Shown here: positions 44,488-53,762 of the stretch, one piece after another
Layout: the number at the start of each line of letters is the position of its first letter
Numbering within the stretch: position 1 is the stretch's first letter
NCBI GenBank assembly: GCA_009192285.1
Contig: CM018603.1
Location: 5,391,613 to 5,455,612, forward strand
Origin: Morchella semilibera
Taxonomy: Eukaryota > Ascomycota > Pezizomycetes > Pezizales > Morchellaceae
Reading direction: 5' to 3'
Length of the DNA stretch: 64,000 nucleotides
Notes under the pieces: generated by a model
Seen by the model: only the letters and a program-made list of their open reading frames with translations
Told to the model about the DNA's origin: nothing
Database searches by the model: none
Translations under genes and position numbers: made by a program

Positions 44488-46506
44488 AGACGATCGCGAC
44501 AGACCAGTGATGTACATATATTGGTTATATTCTCACCTTTCCACCATAAACTCATTGTTTATGGTCCAAATGGTTCGAGCTGGGCCTTGAGCGTTTCCCG
44601 TGTTAGCTCGGCTCGTCACTCGTGCCCAACACTAATTCAATCTTGCTGGACTACTCTATAACGGGTCCAGTAGAAGACTTTGAAAGGCCGCTCGGATGCG
44701 TTACTCCACAGTACTTGAGTGTGTGTGGCAGAGGTAGGTTCCACATCTATACTCTGGCAAAGCTGAGACCAACGTATTCTGCCAATCGTTGGGTTTGGGG
44801 ACAAATGATCAAATATCGCTCGTTGTAGGGGGCCCCACTGTGGCATGCTTATTTCATTTCAACCTTGCAGTTATTATAGCAATAATATATCATGATAACC
44901 AATTGCAATGTTCGGAATATGTTTCGTCCCAGCCGTCACTTGTTTGCAGGCCTCTGATGGGGTTATACTGTGCACCTCGTCCCCTGACTCTGGCATTCCA
45001 TCACTTATTACCTGTCGCTGTACATGGTATTGCATAAATAATTATAAACCAACTAGCTAAATGCTACTGGAAATTGTTTCCCACCACCTTTGATCCCTTT
45101 GTGGAAACATCCAGCCAAGAAACATAACCCACATACCATCTGGATAGGTGGTTTAACCATGTTAGAAAAGGTAGTTAAGTGGCTGGTATACCATTATTAA
45201 GGAATAAGAGGCTGGGCGCCGTTTGGGGCTAGTGTGGAGGCGGAGGGCACTCTCATGTGCGCTGGAACGCGGGCTCGCCCGTCTCTCGAGACAATAACAC
45301 AACAGGGTATCTCTCCATTTCACCACATTAACCGAAGCCGTGAAGTACCATTGGAGAAAAACCTTCTTTCCTGGAGCTCGGGCAATGTACGAATGAAGGA
45401 ATAAGGTAGGAAGGGAACATGGGAAGGAGGCTGGCAGGTCAAAGGAGTGCGGGAAGGATGTTGGCAGGACTGCTATAGCGTACCCGAATGTTTAGACATT
45501 TCCTTTGTATTTCTTTCCTATTTTCTATACCTTTCTTTTATTTTATGTTTTTCATTTTCGTTTCACGTCGCTGGCTATAAGAATAGGCCCTTTGGCTGTA
45601 GACTACCCATTACAAAAAAAGCATCAATTTCATACACCCCCAATCATGGGTCCACATGAGGGGCAACGATGTGGTCTAGCAGTTTTTGCACCGTCCGCGA
45701 GCGCCGCTTGTTGACTGCGTTGCCGGTGTGGCGCTGTACGTTTCTCCTAACATACTTTAACGCCCGGTCGGATATTCCTATGGGCCTGATTTCAGCCTTA
45801 AAAAGGGCTTAGTGAAAAGTTAGTCTAATAAAGACCTTATTCAAGCATTTTTAAGAGTGATTTGAGGAATATATAAGGTCTTTATTAGACTAACCCTTGA
45901 CTAAGGCTTATAGGAATATCCGATCCGGCGTTAAAGCAACTCTAGGGTTCCTAGGTAGGCCGGGGGCTGGCGAGGGCTCGCTTGCCAGGGACATGATTGT
46001 CTGAGGATATGTAGTGATGGTGGCGGAAAGGTTAGGGGCGTGGAGGGCGTGGCAGGAACGGGAGAGGTTTGAGAGTATTGATGGGGAGGAGTTGGCACTT
46101 GTGAGGTACAGCCACTCATCAAAAGTGTTCGTGATTGGGGTTTAATATGACATGTCCGGCTCAAGTCAGTTATCAAACTGTGGATTGAAATGTTTAAAAC
46201 TCCAAGCCACCAGTACTTGATGGAGGCTGAATCAGTATTAGGTGTTCATTGTGTTTTGATTCTCTGTTATCAGGTTTCCATAATTCTATAGATACATTTG
46301 GGTTCTTTGGTACAACTGTGTAAGCCACATTGAGCACTGACCATCTGATTATGAATGACGAGCACTTTTGAAGAGTGGCTGTACATGACATATCATATGA
46401 CAAGGGGGATACAGGGGAGTCGTGGGGAGGCGATGAGGAAAAATAGGTCGGGGCGGATATGGAGGGATTGTGGGGATATGGGGGTGGGACCTGGGGGTGG
46501 ACGTGA
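44488..46506. other. Intergenic, one small palindromic element
   Basis: Except for the 170-bp palindromic element at 45,761-45,930 I see no feature. Open frames are short and without recognisable content. Confidence 0.4.
45761..45930. mobile_element. 170-bp TIR element (CTTTAACGCC ends), copy 1
   Basis: Near-palindromic: CTTTAACGCC ... GGCGTTAAAG termini and inner CGGATATTCCTAT and GTCTAATAAAGACCTTAT arms. TTAA lies at both edges; since CTTTAA/TTAAAG flank both known copies, the TIR may extend past it. An inverted copy is at 56,459-56,628. Confidence 0.72.
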
Positions 46507-47175
46507 TTATCGACCTCTACCTTCTCGGTAGTCTACCTGGGGCATAATCCTCTTTGACCTCCCCGCCCCAAATTTGACCAAGAGATCAATCATTGCCGTA
46601 TCTCCTAAATCTTGCGCTATCTCTAATGATGTTCTAACGCCGTAGAGCTCGATCACACCAACCTCCACACCGGCTTCCAGGAGCATAGTTGCGGTAGTTA
46701 TATCTCTTCTGAGCACGGCGCCAATCAGGGGTGTGAAATGTCCGGGCTTCATATTAGGGTCAACGCCATGGTCGAGGAGGATACGAACGATCCCCGAGTG
46801 CCGCCGAAAGATTGCGTGGCCAAACTCGTGCGCCATACGCTTCCCTTTAAAGGTGGTCCCAGAGATAATAAGGGCATGCTTGAGAACAGCGGGGCGGTTG
46901 TGCTCCATTGCCCAGGCAATGATTTTGTCGCTATCTGCCTTGAGGAGAGCAGAGAGGCGTGGGGCGAAAATGTTGTGGAGGATGTGGCACGTACGGGAAA
47001 GCCTGGACAGGGCACCGACAGGGAGGTAGTCGGCAATCTGGAGGTATAGTTCAAGAGGTATGCGGTTTGGCGGCGGGGATGTCGTGAGGGAGAGCAGCTC
47101 AAGGGGGATATCGAGGGATTGTGGAGGTGTGGGGGTGGGGGTCCGGGGGTAGCGGGGGGGTTTCGGGGTTGTTTA
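46507..47175 (-). pseudogene. F-box and ankyrin repeat gene lacking a clear start
   Basis: Minus-strand reading open from about 47,172 to the stop at 46,507. It begins with an F-box-like segment (NRIPLELYLQIADYLPVG, LSRLSRTCHILHNIF), the SKP1-binding motif of ubiquitin ligases. Ankyrin repeats follow (AHEFGHAIFRRHSGIVRIL, TPLIGAVLRRDITTATMLL, TSLEIAQDLGDTAMIDLL). The first in-frame Met is inside the repeats (46,908), so the true 5' end is missing, spliced elsewhere or lost. A partial duplicate of the segment DKIIAWAMEHN (as DKTVARAMEHK) lies at about 47,170-47,240. The 6.3-kb transposon starts 170 bp further upstream. Family role: substrate choice for ubiquitination; its target is unknown. 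Confidence 0.6.
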
Positions 47176-47397
47176 TGCTCCATTGCACGGGCCACGGTTT
47201 TATCCGGGGTTTTTCTGGGGGCGGCAGCGATAAGGGGATGTGGATGGGGGTGGGCGTGGGCGTGGGCGTGGGCGTGGTGGGTGGTGGGCGTGGTGGGTGG
47301 TGGGCGTGGTTAAGGAGGGGGAGGCGAAGGGTGATGTGCGGTAAGTACGGGGGCATTTACAGACCACTTCGCCAAAAAAGGTCAACGCAACGCAACG

Positions 47398-47440
47398 CAA
47401 CCATCAACCATCAACCATCAACCATCAACCACCATCATCA
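47398..47440. repeat. CCATCAA microsatellite
   Basis: About five copies of a 7-bp CCATCAA unit just inside the left TIR of the large transposon. Confidence 0.8.
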
Positions 47441-47502
47441 GTCATCAACAACAATCACTAAAGAGGTGCTAGAACAAGTATTAATCACTCTATTCAATCA
47501 GA

Positions 47503-47960
47503 ACTTGATGCTAATAAGTTACCCAGCTCCCTACTGCTTCCTGCTGCCGAGATTTTGCGCCGAGACCCGCCGAGACTTTGTAGGCATTGGCTTATCCCTC
47601 TAGGGCTTGATGCTAATAAGTGGCCAGCTTCCTACTGCCTCTTACTGCCGAGATTTGCGCCGAGGCCCGCCGAGACTTGGTAGGAATTGCCTTACTACTT
47701 AGGAGCCTGTTGCTAATGAGTGACCAGCTTCCTACTACTTCCTGCTGCCGAGAATTCGCGCCGAGACCCGCCGAGACTTGGTAGGAATTCCCCTGCTACT
47801 TAGGAGTCTGTTGCTAATGAGTGACCAGCTTCCTACTGCTTCCTGCTGCCGAGAATTTGCGCCGAGACCCGCCGAGACCTGGTAGGGATTATTCTATTAT
47901 AGCAGGTTTAGATGCTAATAAGCAATACAGCTTTCTCCCGCTACCTACTACTTCTACTAT
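47503..47960. repeat. ~101-bp minisatellite, about 4.5 copies
   Basis: Tandem units beginning GATGCTAATAAG / GTTGCTAATGAG at about 47,507, 47,609, 47,709, 47,811 and 47,909. Each has CTACTGCTTCCTGCTGCCG and CGCCGAGACCCGCCGAGAC. It sits between the left TIR and the first gene of the large transposon; subterminal repeats often bind transposase, which is inference here. Confidence 0.8.
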
Positions 47961-48374
47961 TTATCACTCGCTACTGCTTAGATTAATTGATAAGGTTTGT
48001 TTCCCCGTCTGAAGCAAACTCAGTGTGATTTTACTCGTGGGGACCTTTGGCTTTTTCCTACTATGTAGGTCATGGCTCAATACTGTGGTTTGGTAAAGAG
48101 GGATCAGACTTAGTCTGTTCATTCAACCTCTGAACCGGGTTTGATGCGTGGTTTCCTATACACGTTGAAATTCATTGGAATTTCTCTTGGGTTTTATTAC
48201 CTTTACCGTTTATCTGTAATAGATCGGTGTCCCCCATGGTTCCTTTATAAGTCCTATATGGCATTATACCATGATGAACTACGGTTCAATTTATTGAATA
48301 CGAGTTGGAGTTGATCATGATGGGCGTGTTTGAGTGAAAATTTGTTAGACTAGTCCGCTGATAAATTTTTTCAG

Positions 48375-49583
48375 ATGGATAGTACTAGCATCGATACCAA
48401 CCAACCGGTAATCAGCAATTATGATATTGATAATGTTGAATTCCTTCTCAAGTCCGGTGCCTTTACCCTAAATAATATAGGCTATGAGGTCAAAGGGCAA
48501 GCTGAGTTGCGCAAGCATGTGGTGCGGTTCCAAAAGAATTGGGAAAAATCTAGAGTAAATTTGGAAATTATCAAAGTTCCAATTAAATTGGGTACATTGA
48601 TTGACAGGGCAAAAACCAAAAAGCTTCCTACTATCGTCAATCAAAATCAAGAGAATCTGAAAGGGACGATTGATTCATTTCAACTTATCAAATCCTCTCA
48701 ACATCCTGTTCAACTTATTGATCCTGATGGCCGTGTACTTGGGTATAGGTGGAGGATTGAGGAACGTTACCTACATACACTTACAGCTTCCGATAAGCAA
48801 CTTCCAATTCACAAGAAAAAATCAGATGTCACGAGTAGGGGCATTAAAGATGCACGTCACTATGCTGTTTGGAGAGATTTTTCAAGAGATTTGTTCCAAA
48901 GTTCTGAATGGGAGAAAGACAAAGACAAGGGAGGAGAGAAGTGGCGGATAGCAAACCTTCCATTATTTCAACGGCTATCAAATGAGCTGCGTATGCTTGA
49001 TCCAGTTATGTTCCTACAAGGTTCTAACTTTGATATGGAAAGAAATATTTCTACTCGGGTTGGGCATGAAAAACAGTCAAAAATCAGTAGCTTTGCTGGA
49101 GCATGGCATGGAGTTGCAATCAATCGTCAGCAATCCTATGATGGAGGAACTCATCAGGATTGGCAGGATTCAAACTTGATGTTTAACGGAGTCATGCCTT
49201 ACGGTCAATTTGGAGGAGGAGATTTATTGCTTTGGCAATTAAAGATCCGACTTGAAATTCATCCTGGTGATGTATTCTTCTTCCTGGGTTCCATTATCGC
49301 TCATAATATTATCGATATTACTGGAGAACGTTTCAGTATCGATGTCTTTACCCACAAAAGTAATTTTGATTGGAAGAAGACTGTTGATAAAGGAAGAAAT
49401 AAAAAGCCAGTCAATAACAGAACTCAACCAATTCGAACTCGTCAACAAATTACGGAATGCGAGGAAAAAAAGAAAAAAGGGGATAGTAAAAAGGAGTTGG
49501 AGAAAAATCAAAATAAGATTAGACGCGAGTATAAGAAAGAAGTTAGAAGAGAAATGAATGGTGAAGTAGCTAAATTCTTTTAA
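48375..49583 (+). CDS. TET/JBP-like 2-oxoglutarate/Fe(II) dioxygenase (402 aa)
   Basis: Predicted DNA-base oxidase; TET/JBP enzymes hydroxylate 5-methylcytosine or thymine using Fe(II), O2 and 2-oxoglutarate. The double-stranded beta-helix core is at about residues 235-330: iron ligands H260 and D262 (GGTHQDW) and H310 (IIAHNI), 2-oxoglutarate-binding R319 (GERFSID). The family's GGxL and PGDVFFF strands (FGGGDLLLW, HPGDVFFFLG) lie between. The N-terminal 230 residues are basic and helical; the C-terminal 75 are strongly Lys/Arg-rich (ITECEEKKKKGDSKKELEK), a possible nuclear/DNA-binding tail. ATG 48,375 directly follows a TTTTTTCAG acceptor-like run, so a 5' leader intron is possible. It lies inside the transposon, tail to tail (70 bp) with the accessory gene. 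Base preference (5mC or other) cannot be told. Confidence 0.83.
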   Translation: MDSTSIDTNQPVISNYDIDNVEFLLKSGAFTLNNIGYEVKGQAELRKHVVRFQKNWEKSRVNLEIIKVPIKLGTLIDRAKTKKLPTIVNQNQENLKGTIDSFQLIKSSQHPVQLIDPDGRVLGYRWRIEERYLHTLTASDKQLPIHKKKSDVTSRGIKDARHYAVWRDFSRDLFQSSEWEKDKDKGGEKWRIANLPLFQRLSNELRMLDPVMFLQGSNFDMERNISTRVGHEKQSKISSFAGAWHGVAINRQQSYDGGTHQDWQDSNLMFNGVMPYGQFGGGDLLLWQLKIRLEIHPGDVFFFLGSIIAHNIIDITGERFSIDVFTHKSNFDWKKTVDKGRNKKPVNNRTQPIRTRQQITECEEKKKKGDSKKELEKNQNKIRREYKKEVRREMNGEVAKFF

Positions 49584-49653
49584 TTGTTATTTTTTTTATC
49601 TCTCAACGGAAGACAGTTCATTTTATCTTGTTAAAAATAAGTCTTCTATACTA

Positions 49654-51338
49654 TTAACATGAATGTGATAGATTCTTTTCTCCTAATGAACCTCCTTCCT
49701 TTTCCTTCTTTTTTGATCTCGTACTCCAGGCTGGGGGATCTGCAAATGGATCGGCAGATATATTGTCAAGTTGTTGAGAAAACTCTTTGCTTGACTTTGA
49801 GTTTGTCGTGGGTAAAGATAATTGATGTGTTGGCATTCGATCAGTAAGTTGAAAGGTACTTAAACGGAATAGAGGTGAGGTTGAATTTCTATATATGTTG
49901 AGGTTACTGAATGAGGGTCGGTGTTTGAAATTGTTGGTTGATAAACTCAAATCCTTATCAACGTCATACTTGCTCGCTACTTCCTAACCCATAATATATA
50001 CAGTCAGTTAATATATAAAAACTATAAAGATACATAAGAGAGACTTACAGTTTTGGACGGAACCTTTTCAGTTTCACTATCGATAGTTGAATCTTCTGTT
50101 CCTGCCGATGAAGAACTACTTATCGAAGGTTCACGTTTGACTCGTGATTCAAACAATTCAAAGTCAAACTTCTCCTGCTTTACTTTTTTCTTGATACTAT
50201 TTGGCTCTTCTTTTATTGGAATAGATCGCTTTCGTTTTACTAATTTTCATATAATCATTATTAGGGTTCAAGTTTGAGTATGAATTTTTAGTATTCAAGG
50301 CAGAATAATACGTACACTTTTGAGGTGATTGGTGATCTGCCTCATATCCTTCTTTGATCTCTTTTATAATTTCTTCGACAATGATATGTATCCGCCCTGC
50401 ACCTACTCCAGTACCGGATGGAAAATCTCTCAAAAAATCACCGACCGTACCTGGTTCAGTTGAACGTGTTTCGATGTAATGAGGACCTTCTTTTTGATGG
50501 AATCCAGTGGCAAGTGTTATAGTTGATACAAGAGTATTACTTGGTAGGTCTTCTTTATAGTTTCGTTTTTGTCGTTTGCACCATTCGATCCAGGCCATTG
50601 ATTTTCCAAGTAGCTCTTGTCTAATATAACAATCAAGTGTTATATTTATAGGTTCATTTAAATTCGGAAAATGCTTGGTCGATATACCTATAACAATATT
50701 AGGAAACTATGAAATAGATTTTATGATGAAAACATACCGACTTGAGTGAATTGCACCCAATAATCTTTACCCATACGGGGCCATGTTTCTGGCACCCCAA
50801 CATACCAAATAGAAAGTTTACGGGTATCCGATGGTTTCATCAACTCTAAACCAGTACGAACTGCTGTTTTTGTCATTGCTGATGGAGGAGGTGGTGAAGA
50901 TAAGCCATATTTGGAACCAGTCATTCGTGATTGCTTTTCTACTTGGGATCGTTTAATTGATTGCTGTCTTGCTGATTCTATAATAATACGACTTGAATAG
51001 ATAGACTGACCTATATTTCCAACCGCAAGAGGTTTTTCCTTTTTAACATTTGCAAATTCCGAATCGGATTCGCTAGAAATAAGATTTATAACAGGTGCGT
51101 TGAGAGTGTGCTTGCCTTTGTGCTTCCGTGAGGTACGTTTTGTAACCGCGTTCTTTTGCATTTTTATGTTTGAATTTTCCCCTTTGATCATATCCGTTGA
51201 ATTATTAAGCTTCAAAAATGAAGGAACAAGTTTTCCACAACATTCATATCGCAGGTCAGCACTTGCTTCATGCAATCGTTCCTCTATACTTTGCGAACAC
51301 CATTGTCCAGCTTCTTTCTCGTTGCGAATTGATGACAT
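49654..51338 (-). CDS. Transposon accessory protein with SUMO-type motifs (497 aa)
   Basis: complement(join(49654..49983, 50049..50239, 50316..50687, 50738..51338)). The three introns (50, 76 and 65 bp) have GT-AG ends and keep the frame. Seen in the protein: a Cys-containing N-terminus (LRYECCGKLVPSFLKL), a SUMO-interaction-like VINLISSESDSE at about residues 83-94, and five psi-K-x-E sumoylation-type sites (IKGE, VKKE, IKEE, VKQE, VKRE). There is a basic KRKRSIP nuclear-signal-like stretch and a central folded part (IWYVGVPETWPRMGKDYWVQF ... LLGKSMAWIEWCKRQ). I know no family for it. It is divergent to the transposase with a shared 282-bp promoter gap. Likely a nuclear helper for transposition or chromatin targeting (inference). 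Confidence 0.7.
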
Positions 51339-51620
51339 CGATTGATAATGTTATACGATAAAAAAAAGAAATATGTTTGAGGGGTATGAAAATAATATGG
51401 TGCGTTGTTGTATTGGAAAAAAATTTTCTTGTTACTCGACTGACAAAACCAACTTAAATATATTGTTGCAACGATAAATGCTAGTGATAATCTGTGACTC
51501 GGTTAGAACTAGCAATAGGGTTAACCCTTTATTAGCAGTCACAGCAACATATTTTCAATTATTTTACAATAATATATTGTCGATTTTAACAACAGTTTGA
51601 AGGGCTCAGAATTGGGAATA
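51339..51620. promoter_or_regulatory. Shared bidirectional promoter region in the transposon
   Basis: 282 AT-rich bases between the divergent accessory and transposase start codons, with several TATA-like ATATATT words. No specific element is recognisable. Confidence 0.4.
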
Positions 51621-53444
51621 ATGGGTCGCAACTCGATCAATTTGGAGCAGTACAAGCCGCTTATCGAAGATTTATACTTGAAAGATGAGAAATCATTAAT
51701 ACAAGTAACAAAATACTTAAATGAATTGGATATTCATTGTTCGCAACGTACACTATCAAGAAAGCTTCAAGAGTGGAAAATGCAAAAACTGAAAAAAAGA
51801 TCAAACGATACCCCAGCTCTACGGGTTCAAATTAGTTATCTTTTTTGGATTCAAAATTTAAATGATACTGATATGCTTCGAGTATGTTGTTCTTATTGCT
51901 TTTATTTAATCTTTCTTTCCGTATTGCGTATTAATATATATAAATAATAATATAGGTACTTCAACTATCAGGACACTCGATTGAAATGCGACGACTGCTT
52001 CGGATTAGACAATCAATGGGTTTAATTAGACGAACAATTACAAGAGATCTTGATACAGCCAATGAACGCTTAAGAGATGTTATACGAGAAGAATTGAAAC
52101 GGGGAAATATTGTACTTTCTGGTCATAGAGCTGTTTGGGCACATTTGCGGAGTCTTGGAATTATTGCTTCAGCGTAAGTAATATCTTTAAATATATACAA
52201 TAATCAATCTTTTTAGTTAATTTACTGATTTGAACAAAAGGCAGAGGATACGACAAGCTCTTTTAATTGTTGATCCTATGGGAGTAGAAGCACGTAGGAA
52301 AGACGTTAATCGAAAACATGCATATTTCACATGTCCAGGACCTAATTGGTGTTGGAGTATTGACGGTCATATGAAACTTCAAATGTTTGGGTTTGAAATT
52401 TATGCAGCCATTGATGCATATTCACGGTATATAATATGGTTTTATTGTGGAATATCTGCAAGAAGTGGTGTGAGCGTTTTAAGTCAATTCATATCTGCTG
52501 TAGTAGAGCACCAAAAATTTCCGCAATTCCTTCAAGCAGATAGGGGTACCGAAACCTTAATGATTGCTGATGGTCATTGGGATCTTCATAAAAGCATGGA
52601 ACCAGAGATTCCATTATCGGATGTGTTTATGTACGGAACCTCTACTAAAAATGTACGAATTGAATCTTGGTGGGGTCAACTAGCGAAGGGAAAAGAGATT
52701 GAATGGAAGGTATAAAGAATACTCTTTTTTATTTCATCTGCGCAGCTAATATCTAATTATTTATATATTAGAGATATTTCGTTGAACTCCAAAACTCAAA
52801 TTTATTTGATGGTTCAGATGCCGATACTATATCATTACTATATGTTTATATGCCTATTGTACGGGAAAAACTTCAAGGATTTGTTGAATGGTGGAATCGT
52901 CACAAAATTCGCAAACAGAAAAATCGTCCTAATTTGCCGACTGGAACTCCATGGCATAATTACTATTTTCCAAAGGATGGAGTTGATGATTTCAGTCATA
53001 TTCCTACAGATAAGGCAATTTCACAACTAAAAGAACGTATTGGTAATTATGGTATGAAAAATTTCAAACTTTTATTGATAAATTCTAATATAATTATTAG
53101 ATCATGATATATATCTTCCAATCGATACAATGAATTGGTGTGCAAATATAGTAACAAAAGCGGGATTTAAACTTCCTGTTACCTACGAAGCTCGTGAAGC
53201 AGATAATACCCGATCGCATTTTGCAATTTATTGTTCTTTAAGAGCCAATGTACGGAATCACATATATGTGAAAGGGAACAGGAATCCATCTCTTCAACGT
53301 ATTCCTGTTCCTAAAGAAGGCGATTATCCAATTGGTAACGCAATTGATATTATAAGGAGAAATGGTATCAGAGTGGATGTAGAAGAACCGTGGGGTTCTG
53401 GTTCTGAAGAATCTGACGATTATGAGTCTCAAAATGAGCTGTAA
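51621..53444 (+). CDS. Integrase-core (rve-type, DD40E) transposase, 523 aa
   Basis: join(51621..51881, 51956..52173, 52241..52709, 52772..53051, 53101..53444); all introns are 49-74 bp with GT-AG ends and the five exons join in frame. The N-terminus is helix-turn-helix-like (QVTKYLNELDIHCSQRTLSR, then RRLLRIRQSMGLI). The RNase-H-fold core has Asp in WCWSIDGHMKL, Asp in FLQADRGTET and Glu 40 residues later in KNVRIESWWG, with YAAIDAYSRYIIWF between. These are features of integrase-core transposases found in fungal and animal genomes. The C-terminus ends acidic (GSGSEESDDYE). No stops or frame breaks, so catalytically plausible. The ATG at 51,621 is the first in frame. It is the likely mobilising enzyme of the surrounding TIR element. 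Confidence 0.85.
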
Positions 53445-53762
53445 AATAAAAATAAAAATTATTATTTTTTCCGGCTCCCGGGCCATTTTACCATATTGGA
53501 TCCTTCTATAAACAAAGCATTTTATATAAAATACAGAACTGTTTAAAATATTTGCATTATAAATAGTTTTTTTTTTATTGTGGGTTGATTATGTTGTGGT
53601 GCGGCTTGGTATGACGCTGTTGCATTGTTTTTTTTTTTTTTGGCGAAGTGGTCTCTAAATGCCCCCGTAGGTAAGCGAGAGTTATAACGAGTTGTTGGTT
53701 GATGGGTTGCCTGATATTAACTGCTCCACAACACCGACAACAGCAGCTGCAGTGGCATTACA

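Larger units (their letters stand above)
47346..53669. mobile_element. 6.3-kb three-gene DNA transposon with integrase-core transposase and TET/JBP-like gene
   Basis: TIRs: 47,346-47,379 and 53,636-53,669 (TACGGGGGCATTTA then AGACCACTTCGCCAAAAAA), 33 of 34 bases complementary. Target duplication GGTAAG at 47,340-47,345 and 53,670-53,675. Contents: satellite-like 5' kilobase, dioxygenase gene (+), accessory gene (-), transposase gene (+). All three genes read through cleanly. The body is much more AT-rich than the flanking F-box and HNH genes, a sign of foreign origin. The 6-bp duplication, TAYGGG-type end and integrase-core transposase agree with what I recall of the IS3EU superfamily; that assignment needs a database search. 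It looks complete and possibly active. Confidence 0.88.
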
